NCBI GenBank assembly: GCA_965230795.1
Contig: OZ246020.1
Coordinates: forward strand, 3,596,001 to 3,660,000
Length of the DNA stretch: 64,000 nucleotides
Direction: 5' to 3'
DNA from: PZPK01 sp965230795
GTDB taxonomy: Bacteria > Pseudomonadota > Gammaproteobacteria > Pseudomonadales > Oleiphilaceae
The translations under genes and the position numbers were made by a program. The notes beneath the pieces were generated by a model. That model was given only the letters and a program-made list of their open reading frames with translations. It was not told the DNA's origin and did not search any database. Below are positions 1 through 8,247 of the stretch, piece by piece (the stretch's first letter is position 1; the number at the start of each line of letters is the position of its first letter).

Positions 1-341
1 CACATGCCGACATCATCCATATCTCCGATTTCGTCGCCCAGACTGGCAGTAAAAAACACATGGCCTACGCTGCCAGCAAAGCGGCTCTGGAAAATTTGAC
101 GCTGTCATTTGCCAGCCTGCTCGCTCCCAAGGTCAAAGTGAATGCCATTGCTCCGGCACTGATGCTGTTCAACGAGCATGATGATGAGGCCTATCGCAAG
201 AAAGCTCTGGGCAAAGCCCTGCTGCAACGGGAAGGCGGCGAAGCGGAGTTTATACGCGCTGTCGACTATCTGCTTGGCAGCGAATACATCACCGGCCGTG
301 TACTCAGTCTGGATGGCGGGCGACACCTGAAACGATCCTGA
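1..341 (+). CDS. folM: Dihydromonapterin reductase FolM, 3' part (5' end outside window)
   Basis: This is the C-terminal part of a short-chain dehydrogenase, open in frame from base 3 to the stop at 339-341, so the gene begins outside the window. It carries the SDR catalytic pair as YAASK (Y and K spaced by three residues). The FolM-type signature follows: VNAIAPALMLFNEHDD, then a C-terminal GRVLSLDGGRHLK. This closely resembles E. coli FolM, the NADPH-dependent dihydromonapterin/dihydrofolate reductase of the cytosol, and separates it from FabG-like SDRs. A photolyase gene follows 20 bp downstream on the same strand, so the two may be co-transcribed. The subfamily call rests on remembered similarity; membership of the SDR family is certain. 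Confidence 0.85.
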   Translation, partial: HADIIHISDFVAQTGSKKHMAYAASKAALENLTLSFASLLAPKVKVNAIAPALMLFNEHDDEAYRKKALGKALLQREGGEAEFIRAVDYLLGSEYITGRVLSLDGGRHLKRS

Positions 342-361
342 GACATCACTGAAAACAAGAC

Positions 362-1924
362 ATGCCGGAAGCGAAACGCTACACCCGACTCCGCCTGATT
401 CTGGGCGATCAGCTTAATGCCTCCCACAGCTGGTTCCGGGAATGCGACGATCACACCCTCTACCTGATCGCCGAGTTAGCGCAGGAAACCACCTACGTCC
501 GCCATCATGTGCAGAAGATCTGTGCCTTCTTTGCTGCCATGGCGCATTTTGCTGAAGCCCTGAAGCAAGCCGGACATCAGGTCCTGCATTTGACGCTGGA
601 TGACACCCGGGACGACAAAAGCCTGCCCGCCCTGCTCGATCGCCTGATCCGACGCTATGGCATAGAGCATGTGGAATATCAGCGCCCGGATGAATACCGC
701 CTGCTGGTTCAGCTGCAGGATCTGGCGCTCCCCGAACAGGTCACTGTGCACGAATGCGACACCGAACATTTCCTGCTGGATTTCAGCGAACTCGTCAAAG
801 CGACCCCGCCTCAGCGGCATACCCGCATGGAAAGTTTTTACCGGAAACTGCGCAAACGCTTCGACATTCTGATGCAGGATGGTGAACCCGAGGGTGGCCA
901 GTGGAACTTCGACAAAGACAATCGAAAGCCTCTCAAACCTGACGACCTGGATGCCATACCCGCTCCGCTGACATTCAGCAATGGCGTCAGCACTATCCTT
1001 GATCGCCTGCAACGACATAAGGTCGATACCTTCGGTACAGCCACAGCAACGCTGTTATGGCCCGTCACCCGGAAACAGGCCCTGGCGCTGTTGCATTATT
1101 TCTGCGATCACCTCCTGCCCCGCTTTGGTCATTTCCAGGACGCGATGACGGCGCGTTCACCCCATGCCTGGAGCCTGTATCACTCACGATTGTCATATGC
1201 CATGAACGCAAAAATTCTCTCGCCGCTTCAGGTGATCGAGACAGCGATCAAAGCCTATCGGGCGCGCCCCGATGAGATTGATATCGCCCAGATAGAAGGC
1301 TTTGTGCGGCAGATACTGGGTTGGCGTGAATATGTTCGCAGTGTGTATTGGGCAAACATGCCCCGCTATCAAGACCTCAATGCCCTGGAGGCCGAACGCG
1401 ATCTACCTGAATTCTACTGGACAGGCGACACGCGGATGCATTGCATGGCTCAAGCCATCGGACAATCCCTTGAGCATGCCTACGCCCATCATATTCAGCG
1501 ACTGATGATCACCGGCAACTTTGCCACGCTCTTCGGCATGCACCCAGACCAGGTCGATGCCTGGTACTTGGGCATCTATATCGATGCCATTGAATGGGTA
1601 GAGATGCCGAACACACGTGGCATGAGCCAGTTTGCCGACGGCGGCTTAATCGCCACCAAACCCTATGTATCCGGCGGCAACTACATCAACAAGATGAGCG
1701 ATTACTGCAAGGACTGTCACTACGACATACGCGACAACAACGGTGACAAGGCCTGCCCCTTCAACAGTCTGTACTGGCATTTCATGGACCGGCACCGGCA
1801 ACGCTTCGACAACAATCCCCGCATTGGCATGATCTACCGCACCTGGGACAAAAAGTCGGACGAAGATCGTCAAGCCACGCTTGCCCGCGCGGGGTGGTGT
1901 CTGAAGAATCTGGATTCCCTATAG
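362..1924 (+). CDS. FeS-containing bacterial photolyase/cryptochrome (CryB/PhrB type)
   Basis: 520 residues, the usual length of the deoxyribodipyrimidine photolyase-related family (FeS-BCP, prokaryotic 6-4 photolyase type). The N-terminal Rossmann-like part starts RLILGDQLN, typical of the family. The C-terminal part contains the FAD-binding helical domain and the cysteines expected for the [4Fe-4S] cluster: one in TRMHCMA near residue 361, two in DYCKDC near residues 442-445, and one in KACPFN near residue 459. The WHF segment after the last cysteine is also typical. Characterised relatives repair UV (6-4) photoproducts using FAD, an iron-sulfur cluster and a lumazine antenna. The start lacks a strong ribosome-binding site, but it lies 20 bp after folM, consistent with translation from a shared transcript. 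Repair versus signalling cannot be decided from sequence. Confidence 0.9.
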   Translation: MPEAKRYTRLRLILGDQLNASHSWFRECDDHTLYLIAELAQETTYVRHHVQKICAFFAAMAHFAEALKQAGHQVLHLTLDDTRDDKSLPALLDRLIRRYGIEHVEYQRPDEYRLLVQLQDLALPEQVTVHECDTEHFLLDFSELVKATPPQRHTRMESFYRKLRKRFDILMQDGEPEGGQWNFDKDNRKPLKPDDLDAIPAPLTFSNGVSTILDRLQRHKVDTFGTATATLLWPVTRKQALALLHYFCDHLLPRFGHFQDAMTARSPHAWSLYHSRLSYAMNAKILSPLQVIETAIKAYRARPDEIDIAQIEGFVRQILGWREYVRSVYWANMPRYQDLNALEAERDLPEFYWTGDTRMHCMAQAIGQSLEHAYAHHIQRLMITGNFATLFGMHPDQVDAWYLGIYIDAIEWVEMPNTRGMSQFADGGLIATKPYVSGGNYINKMSDYCKDCHYDIRDNNGDKACPFNSLYWHFMDRHRQRFDNNPRIGMIYRTWDKKSDEDRQATLARAGWCLKNLDSL

Positions 1925-2063
1925 CCAAGCACGTGGGCGCGGATCTGGCGGCAAGAGATTCTGCTGTAGAGGCAAAGCGGACATGGCGCCAGACTGTGCT
2001 TATGCACTAATTTTTTCCTGCTGCCTATGAGAATATCCATCCCCATTACTTTGTCATGGCCTA

Positions 2064-2092
2064 CGTCATCCTTCGGCTTGACCGAATGATCC
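2064..2092. repeat. Left arm of 29-bp inverted repeat around GIY-YIG gene
   Basis: The 29 bases are 26/29 identical to the reverse complement of 2395-2423. The core is itself hairpin-forming (TTCGG cttga CCGAA). It resembles the widespread palindromic intergenic repeats whose reading reads VKPKDD in one frame. Confidence 0.7.
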
Positions 2093-2107
2093 ATGGAAGG
2101 AGGCGAG

Positions 2108-2428
2108 ATGCAGAAGGCGTTCTATGTCTATATCCTGGCATCCAGAAAAAATGGCACCCTCTATGTGGGAGTCACATCCGATTTGATCAAGCGTGTTTGG
2201 CAACATAAAAACAGCGTTGTGGAAGGTTTCACCTCTAAATACACCGTACACAATCTTGTCTATTTTGAGCAGTATGCCAATGCAGAATCGGCAATACGTC
2301 GGGAGAAGCGTCTGAAAAGCTGGAAGAGACAGTGGAAGCTTGAGTTGATCGACAAGACCAACCCTCAGTGGTTGGATCAATATCCTGCCCTTCTGGATCC
2401 TTTGGTCAAGCCAAAGGATGACGGCTGA
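2108..2428 (+). CDS. GIY-YIG superfamily endonuclease-like protein (URI/YhbQ type)
   Basis: About 106 residues forming a single GIY-YIG nuclease domain. YVYILASRKNGTLYVGVT supplies the YVY...YVG pair, followed by the conserved R in the next helix (LIKRVWQH) and a Glu in a later helix. The start is placed at ATG 2108 because AAGGAGG at 2097-2103 lies four bases before it; an in-frame ATG at 2093 would overlap that site. The coding end (LLDPLVKPKDDG) runs into the right arm of an inverted repeat, so the last dozen residues are encoded by the repeat. Stand-alone proteins of this type are small and often uncharacterised. A DNA-cleaving role is inferred from the domain, and mobility with the repeat is an inference from the layout. 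Confidence 0.85.
   Translation: MQKAFYVYILASRKNGTLYVGVTSDLIKRVWQHKNSVVEGFTSKYTVHNLVYFEQYANAESAIRREKRLKSWKRQWKLELIDKTNPQWLDQYPALLDPLVKPKDDG
2395..2423. repeat. Right arm of inverted repeat, REP-like hairpin
   Basis: Contains a perfect 9-bp stem, ATCCTTTGG tcaag CCAAAGGAT (2397-2419). It is complementary to 2064-2092 with three mismatches, and it overlaps the last codons and stop region of the GIY-YIG gene. Confidence 0.75.
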
Positions 2429-2599
2429 GGGGATAGAAAATATTTCAAGTTCTCTTTATTCGAAAGCAGTTAGCAATTTATTGGTTGGGAAGATATCCGC
2501 TATGGAAACGAATACGCCCATTCCCTGCGGACGTTCTTGTTTAATCACCCAGCCCCTCCAGGCAATTTAAGTGAGTTCTGCTGTTGGTGGTCGCAAAGC

Positions 2600-4948
2600 T
2601 TACCAGGGCTGGTACCGGTTCAAGTCATAGATGCCTGCTTCCACCGGGTCATAACGTCGCTGATGCTCGACAAAGTCCTGATACACCTGCCAGAAATCCG
2701 GAGCAGTTCTGCGCAATCCCCAGCGGTCAATAAAGGCTTTGGGTAAGGCGTCACCATTGTAGACGCGCAAGGCTTCAGTGAAACGTGTGACCTCGCTTTC
2801 CTGCATACGAAAAATAAAGTTGGGATAACTCCCCAGCAGAAAAGGCAAGACCGTCACGGTGTCTTCCTCCGGTAGATAGCGCAAATCCTCGCCGAGAATA
2901 AATGCCACATTGCTATGGGCCCGATTACGAATCAGGGTAAAGGTGCGGAAGTTGCCATCATTCATATCGACACGAACAAAACTCAGGTTCGGTAACAATT
3001 GAATCCCCTTGATATCCCTGGCATACCCGCTGGTCAAACTGGAGAAGGCTGAAAACAGCGTCGCGTCGGTATCCGTTAAGCCTTTCCGGCAAGCTGTGTC
3101 ATGACAGCGATTGATACGATCAGGATGCAGGGCGATATCAGGGTTGCGCAACGGCAACCGCTCCATCAGTTCCTGATAGGCTGTGTCGGTGCTGTAAACC
3201 ACCGCCGTTGGACTCGCTTCATCCAAAGCGTGATAGCTCAGGTAGGTTTTGATCACACCACTTTTCTGATACCAGCTTTTGTACACCTGCTTGCGTTCAG
3301 CCTGCGGTAAAAAGCGCAGAATATTCTGCTCGGATCCATTCCGAATCAAATCGAAATACAGCCTGGTTTGGGCCTGATGGGACACACTGCCAAACACATC
3401 GAAACCCACCACCAGTTCGTAGTAGCCGCGTTCAAGCAAGGGATAATCCATTAGCCAGGCGGTTCGGGGAATGCGCCCGTGCAAGCCCCGTTCTACGGAT
3501 GCGCTGTCATGGTGCCGAAAGATGGTCAGATAGGCATCCTGATTGTGGCCGTCGCCGTCCCAGATCTGATTCAGTGACGCTCCCTCAGGAAAAGTTTGCC
3601 GGTATTGCTCTTCCCGCATGCTCAGGTAGTCGTTACGGTCGCCACTGTACTTCAGCCACTCTGAGCCCAGGGAAAGCAGATCGGTTTTTTGTCCGGGCAA
3701 GCCCAGATAGGGGCTCACCCTTTCCCGATACGTGGCATCATTGACATACTGCTCGGTCTCCGGATCTTCAAAAAAGGTCCAGAAATGATCGCGGATGACA
3801 GCCGTGGCCACCGGCCCATGACAGACCGGGCCGCGAATAAAATTGCGGGTGAAATATTCCGCGTCGTCCAGCATGAACTGATAACGGGCTTTAGCGGGAA
3901 TCGCTGCGAAGGTTAGAAAGGGATTGGCTCTGGCATCACGATCATAGCCCGGCAAGGTATCGACATCCCAATCGTCTTTGAAGAACAGTCGTTGCAGATG
4001 CGCTCGCTTGGCCTCAGACAAGGCATAGGTGATATGGGTTTTATGAACGATGCTGTCGTCGATGCGCACCAGTCGATAATAAAACTCGCCACCCGGATCA
4101 TCATTGATCCGCCGGGTCGCAATCACATCGAGAGGCTCTCCTGCGGGTGTTCTCGAACGCACCAAACGGAAAAAAGACGGGACCTGGCTATGTGCATCCG
4201 ATTCGAAGTAGAGATGTGCGAGGAATAGATGTTCATACAGATAACGCGCCACCAACTGCTCCCGTTTACCCTCGCGGTTGAGAAACAACTCCCAGGAGGC
4301 CACCTGCATCTGCACACCGGGATCGGCTTCAATCTTTTCTGAAGAAACTGGCGCGCCGACTCTGAGCCATTGCATCAGGGTCTGATATTCGTTTTCCGTC
4401 AGCGGCGCCATGCCATAGGGCATGCCAAAATCAGGGGTCTTTTTCGCATAGTCCTCGAACTCATCGGGCGCCGGGCATTCGTTCTCACGATCGATGCCCA
4501 CTTCAAACTGACTCGGCAGGGCCTGATTACTGGCGACAGGATGTTGCCTGCCCAGTTCGATCATTCCCTGCAGAAGCGAGACGGCGCCGGCCTTGGGTTC
4601 ACGAACATAGCCCGGCAGTACCGGAAAAAAGCCTTTGTCGAGCCAGTCCAGAAACGATTGACCATCCACATGAATGCGCGTGGTATGGGCGTCCTTCAAA
4701 CGGGTACCGTCATAGACGGGGACCTTGCTGGCCCCACGCTTCAAGCCATGCTCGCTTTGCAGATTCAACTGACAGGGTGCATCGTAGCAGGCATGGCAGG
4801 TAACGCATTTCTGATCCAGTATCGGTTGGATATTCTGATGATACTCTGGCACTTTCTCTGGTACTTCCGCTCGCACCTGCGCCCACATCGCGCATGCCAT
4901 CAAAGCAATAAAGCTCCGGTAAAGACATCTACTGATTTGATGACTCAT
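2600..4948 (-). CDS. cti: Fatty acid cis/trans isomerase Cti
   Basis: 782 residues from the chosen start, in line with Pseudomonas and Vibrio Cti (about 760-780). A signal peptide (CLYRSFIALMACAMWAQVRA) precedes the mature protein. The haem c attachment motif CVTCH follows about 35 residues later, in the context ILDQKCVTCHACYDAPCQL that is characteristic of the family. The enzyme is periplasmic and converts cis to trans unsaturated fatty acids in membrane phospholipids, stiffening the membrane under solvent, heat or salt stress. The frame stays open for 71 codons upstream, but those codons are the heptamer array translated as Lys/Glu/Arg. The true start is taken as ATG 4948 with AGAGGAAAG just before it. 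The gene is convergent with the GIY-YIG gene. The repeat next to the start could tune expression (inference). Confidence 0.93.
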   Translation of the reverse strand: MSHQISRCLYRSFIALMACAMWAQVRAEVPEKVPEYHQNIQPILDQKCVTCHACYDAPCQLNLQSEHGLKRGASKVPVYDGTRLKDAHTTRIHVDGQSFLDWLDKGFFPVLPGYVREPKAGAVSLLQGMIELGRQHPVASNQALPSQFEVGIDRENECPAPDEFEDYAKKTPDFGMPYGMAPLTENEYQTLMQWLRVGAPVSSEKIEADPGVQMQVASWELFLNREGKREQLVARYLYEHLFLAHLYFESDAHSQVPSFFRLVRSRTPAGEPLDVIATRRINDDPGGEFYYRLVRIDDSIVHKTHITYALSEAKRAHLQRLFFKDDWDVDTLPGYDRDARANPFLTFAAIPAKARYQFMLDDAEYFTRNFIRGPVCHGPVATAVIRDHFWTFFEDPETEQYVNDATYRERVSPYLGLPGQKTDLLSLGSEWLKYSGDRNDYLSMREEQYRQTFPEGASLNQIWDGDGHNQDAYLTIFRHHDSASVERGLHGRIPRTAWLMDYPLLERGYYELVVGFDVFGSVSHQAQTRLYFDLIRNGSEQNILRFLPQAERKQVYKSWYQKSGVIKTYLSYHALDEASPTAVVYSTDTAYQELMERLPLRNPDIALHPDRINRCHDTACRKGLTDTDATLFSAFSSLTSGYARDIKGIQLLPNLSFVRVDMNDGNFRTFTLIRNRAHSNVAFILGEDLRYLPEEDTVTVLPFLLGSYPNFIFRMQESEVTRFTEALRVYNGDALPKAFIDRWGLRRTAPDFWQVYQDFVEHQRRYDPVEAGIYDLNRYQPW

Positions 4949-4963
4949 GCTTTCCTCTTTCTC

Positions 4964-5040
4964 TCTTCTTTCTTCTTTCTTCTTTCTTCTTTCTTCTTTC
5001 TTCTTTCTTCTTTCTTCTTTCTTCTTTCTTCTTTCTTCTT
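4964..5040. repeat. Heptamer tandem array, TCTTCTT x 11
   Basis: Eleven perfect head-to-tail copies of a 7-bp unit, with a degenerate edge to about 5045. It is purely pyrimidine on the plus strand. It ends 15 bp upstream of the cti start, inside its presumed 5' leader or promoter. Confidence 0.97.
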
Positions 5041-5165
5041 TCTTCATTCCACATTGAGCGTTTTTGCACTCCTGTTTTTTTGCGTACTTCTGGACGATGC
5101 CACTTGCGCTATTCCAGGCAACGCTCGCCAAGGTACACACGGACACGTTTCTTTTGTGCATGACT

Positions 5166-6539
5166 TCAGTCGCTCAGGACAGGCAATTGTCGATTGAGTA
5201 TGAATGCCGCCGCACTCGACACCCCCAGCACCAGCATGACCCATGACAGATTTATGCTGGCCAGCACCGCGGTGAGCGCACCAAATATCAGCAGTAGAAG
5301 TCCAATCAGACTATTACTCACGGCCACATAATCGGTCCGTTGATCGCCTTCTGCCATATCCACCACATAGGTCTTCCGTCCCAGACGAACACCATGGTGG
5401 GTGATGGCCAGCACCATAAACAAAGCAAACCAGATTTCCAGCATATTCTTATACTCACTGCTGAACAGCCAGGCGCCGGCGAGGCAGAGTAACGTGGTGA
5501 GCAAGGCACTGATCGCCAGCACCCCTTTACTGTTCCTGTCTGACCATCGACCCCAGAGACGACCACTGAGCAAGCCGGCCAGTCCTTCGGCACCAATAAA
5601 CAAACCGATGGACGCCAGGCCATCACGCTCCCCTTCACCCATGGCGGCGAGAATAAAGAATGGAGCGACAAGGGCCGAACTCATCATCAATGCTCGAACA
5701 ATGACAAACCGCCGAAATCGTTCGTCATCCTTCAACAAGGTAAAGCCCGAGAACGGCGACGCATCATCAGAGTCGCTTGCTTTCTTCGGCTCGGATCTGG
5801 GTTCTGGAACTCGCGCGTAGAGCAGAGCCCCCATCAGGAAAAAAACCGCCGCCGCCAACAATAAATAGGTCGAGATACCGCCGGCATTCGCCAAGTCCGA
5901 CTCCGGCAATGCCACATCCCAGACAAACAGTTCAGCTTTCTCAGACAAATATAAAACCAGGGCCACACCGATCGTGATCAGCCCCGCCAGACTGGCGCTG
6001 TATCCCATCAATCCACCGCGATGCCGTTTAGGGATAGTGCGCCCCAGCACATCCTTGGATGCCAGGGAGCACAAGGCACGGGACAGACTGAAGCACACCA
6101 GCAAAGCGATAACCAAAAAACCGGCCGTCAAACCATTGCTGGTTCCGGCCAAACCGGCCATTGCCAACAAGGCCAAACCCTGAAGTACAGCTCCGAGCAC
6201 AAAGCACCGCTTGCGCAGAGGCATTTTCTTGAGCCAGTGACTCAGGACGAACTGCGGCAGCATGGACCCGGACTCGCGAATCGGCACCACCAGACCGGTA
6301 AAGAATGCAGGAACGCCAATACTGGCCATAAACGCAGGCAGCACCACTTTGGTACTCGACAGTGCATCGCCCAGCTTGGTCATAAACTGGGTCACAAGAA
6401 TCGTGACATAGCTGATTCTCTGCGTGGCAGACAACTCATCACTACCTTGTGACTTTTGATCGGCACGGGCTGATTGTGAAGCGTCGGCAGGAGTGTTGCG
6501 GGACAACGTCAGTTCCTTGTTCGGCGTGCAACTGGGCAT
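5166..6539 (-). CDS. Major facilitator superfamily transporter
   Basis: 457 residues with about twelve hydrophobic segments and a soluble N-terminal extension of about 45 residues rich in Ser, Ala and Gln. A charged central loop (EPRSEPKKASDSDD, around residue 255) separates the two six-helix halves. Short basic loops such as RTIPKRHRGG and GRWSDRNSKG match MFS loop 2-3 and loop 8-9 motifs. It sits in the inner membrane. The substrate cannot be read from the sequence. It lies about 125 bp upstream of the heptamer array before cti on the same strand, but the gap argues against simple operon expression. Confidence 0.85.
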   Translation of the reverse strand: MPSCTPNKELTLSRNTPADASQSARADQKSQGSDELSATQRISYVTILVTQFMTKLGDALSSTKVVLPAFMASIGVPAFFTGLVVPIRESGSMLPQFVLSHWLKKMPLRKRCFVLGAVLQGLALLAMAGLAGTSNGLTAGFLVIALLVCFSLSRALCSLASKDVLGRTIPKRHRGGLMGYSASLAGLITIGVALVLYLSEKAELFVWDVALPESDLANAGGISTYLLLAAAVFFLMGALLYARVPEPRSEPKKASDSDDASPFSGFTLLKDDERFRRFVIVRALMMSSALVAPFFILAAMGEGERDGLASIGLFIGAEGLAGLLSGRLWGRWSDRNSKGVLAISALLTTLLCLAGAWLFSSEYKNMLEIWFALFMVLAITHHGVRLGRKTYVVDMAEGDQRTDYVAVSNSLIGLLLLIFGALTAVLASINLSWVMLVLGVSSAAAFILNRQLPVLSD

Positions 6540-6616
6540 GTAGCTTTATGAGGCTCGTTTCCAGTTGCACAGTTTCTAGCTGTTTTTATTTTTTCTACCT
6601 TACCACGAACCGCGTT

Positions 6617-6871
6617 CTAACTACGTAATTCGTAACCCGATTTGCGCATGCAACGCTTGGCCTCCACCCACTCCCGAAAATGCTCGGCTTCGGTATCTGC
6701 AGCAAAGCGACGGTACTTGGAATAGTACTCACAGTCACGCAAGGCCTGGGTCAGTTTCTCTGACTCATAGGCAGCGCCATCCAGTCGCTGCCACTGATCC
6801 AACTGCTTCTGCGTCAGTGAGCAGGCTACGAGCAGGATACTGGCAACGACAACAAAAATTTTAGCCACCAT
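6617..6871 (-). CDS. Small putative lipoprotein, function unknown
   Basis: 84 residues. A hydrophobic N-terminal stretch ends in a lipobox (LLVAC, Cys17), so the mature protein should be a lipid-anchored envelope protein of about 67 residues. The rest is charged and helical, with two further cysteines (ALRDCEYY and AKRCMRK) that could form a disulfide. No family recognised. It is separated by about 77 bp from the MFS gene on the same strand and faces away from the divergent mrp operon. Confidence 0.65.
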   Translation of the reverse strand: MVAKIFVVVASILLVACSLTQKQLDQWQRLDGAAYESEKLTQALRDCEYYSKYRRFAADTEAEHFREWVEAKRCMRKSGYELRS

Positions 6872-7150
6872 GACTGTCCCTCATGATTCTCTTGATTTGC
6901 TGATGCTTTAAAAAGTATACGTCTCTAGCATGTGTATCGGACCAGTCCTTTTCTCATGCACTATCCTTACGCTGATATTGGACAAAAGACCGACAGTAAA
7001 GCCAAGCCTTTTCCTTAATAAAATCATGGGCTTTACAGAAAAATAGCGCCAAGTGGTCAACATCCCGTCAATTCGCATCGTAACGCTTGGTAAGTCCCAT
7101 AAATCGTTGCTATGCTTATTTTTATCTTGTTAAAAGGAGTTTAATAAGCA
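6872..7150 (+). promoter_or_regulatory. Leader region of the mrp-like operon with a stem-loop
   Basis: This intergenic stretch holds the divergent control regions of the lipoprotein gene and the antiporter operon. It contains a perfect 8-bp stem GTAAAGCC/GGCTTTAC (6996-7003 with 7029-7036) and a weaker CCAAG/CTTGG pairing (7049-7053 with 7086-7090). This suggests a structured 5' untranslated region. A purine-rich AAAGGAG lies about 11 bases before the first ATG (7151). I could not match it to a known riboswitch. Confidence 0.35.
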
Positions 7151-7630
7151 ATGCATCTAACCCGTTGGGCCGTGACGCTTGCAGTCTTCTGGCTGTTGTT
7201 ATCCGGTTTCTTCCAGACGCTGTTGCTCATTTTTGGCGCCATTTCGGTAGCCCTCGTGGTCTATGTTGTAGCGCGAATGGATCATGTGGACCAGGAACAA
7301 AAGGCCATCGATTTAAGCCCCGGATTTCTTGGCTACTGTGTCTGGCTGCTCGGTCAGATTGTGCTATCAAGCGTTCATGTTGCCAAACTGGTTTGGGGCT
7401 CACCCGATAAACTCGCACCGGCACTGGGCCAAATCAAAACCGGGATTCAGGCCGAGCAAGGCAAGGTTCTCTACGCCAATTCCATCACCCTGACACCGGG
7501 CACACTCAGTGTCGATCTGGTCGACGATACCATTACAGTACACGCCCTTCAGGCGGATTCACTGCAGGACCTGCAGCAGGGAGCCATGCAGCAACGCATT
7601 GCAAAAATAGCCAAAGGGAATCAGAAATGA
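7151..7630 (+). CDS. mrpE: Mrp-type cation/proton antiporter subunit E
   Basis: 159 residues with two hydrophobic helices at the N-terminus (about residues 5-40) and one near residues 55-75. A soluble cytoplasmic half follows, containing the family segment YANSITLTPGTLSVDLVDD. MrpE is a membrane subunit of multisubunit Na+/H+ antiporters and of the membrane arm of Mbh hydrogenases. It is the first gene of a nine-gene, tightly packed plus-strand operon and overlaps mrpF by four bases (ATGA). The E-F-G-B-C-D gene order here resembles the Mbh/Mbs order rather than the classical ABCDEFG order. Confidence 0.93.
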   Translation: MHLTRWAVTLAVFWLLLSGFFQTLLLIFGAISVALVVYVVARMDHVDQEQKAIDLSPGFLGYCVWLLGQIVLSSVHVAKLVWGSPDKLAPALGQIKTGIQAEQGKVLYANSITLTPGTLSVDLVDDTITVHALQADSLQDLQQGAMQQRIAKIAKGNQK

Positions 7631-7902
7631 GCCTGATGGCTGTGGTGTGTATTGCCATTCTGGTGGTGATGGCCCTGGCACTGGCCCGGGCGTTTTATGC
7701 GCCAACCGTTTACGACCGCATTCTTGGCGTCAATATGTTTGGCACCAAAACCGTTTTATTTATCGCAGCCGTAGGTTTTCTGTATGGACGTCCGGATTTT
7801 CTGGATATCGCCATTGTGTATGCGCTGATCAACTTTATTGGCATGGTGGCAGTTCTGCGATTTTTTGAATACACCACGCCGGATAAAACACAGCAACAAT
7901 AA
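7627..7902 (+). CDS. mrpF: Mrp-type antiporter subunit F
   Basis: 91 residues, three transmembrane helices, typical of MrpF/MnhF. The segments YDRILGVNMFGTKTV and PDFLDIAIVYALINFIG are characteristic; the Asp in LDIAIVY is a conserved membrane-embedded acidic residue of the family. It overlaps the end of mrpE by four bases, so translation is probably coupled. It works as a small structural subunit of the antiporter complex in the inner membrane. Confidence 0.93.
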   Translation: MSLMAVVCIAILVVMALALARAFYAPTVYDRILGVNMFGTKTVLFIAAVGFLYGRPDFLDIAIVYALINFIGMVAVLRFFEYTTPDKTQQQ

Positions 7903-7916
7903 GGATTCGACAACTC

Positions 7917-8246
7917 GTGATTGTGCTCGACATTCTCAGCGGCATTCTGCTCATTGCCGGCGTGTTTTTCGGCATTACCGGCGCTTTGGGATTGTTTCGT
8001 TTCCCTGATTTCTTTACTCGGGTACATGCCGCCAGTATCACCGATTCCATGGCTGCCATCCTGATTATTGGCGGTTTATTGCTGCAATCGGATTTCGGTC
8101 TGACCGCGGTCAAACTGGTGTTCATTTTACTGTTTTTGCTTCTTACCAGCCCCACTGCTTCGCATGCCCTTGCGAAAGCAGCGCGTCATGGCGGTATGCT
8201 GACCATGCCCGAGAACAAAGGCCAACCCAAGGGAGAGAGTCACTAG
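7917..8246 (+). CDS. mrpG: Mrp-type antiporter subunit G
   Basis: 109 residues with three predicted helices. The MrpG/MnhG signature FFGITGALGLFRFPDFFTRVHAAS is split across residues 19-42, followed by SDFGLTAVKLVFILLFLLLTSPTASHALAKAA. The start codon is GTG (7917), 14 bp after mrpF. It forms the E-F-G module with its two upstream neighbours. Confidence 0.92.
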   Translation: MIVLDILSGILLIAGVFFGITGALGLFRFPDFFTRVHAASITDSMAAILIIGGLLLQSDFGLTAVKLVFILLFLLLTSPTASHALAKAARHGGMLTMPENKGQPKGESH

Positions 8247-8247
8247 C

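Noticed and set aside
4949..5161. N-terminal extension of cti rich in Lys, Glu and Arg
   Set aside because: It is the translation of the heptamer array; signal peptide and ribosome-binding site support the start at 4948.
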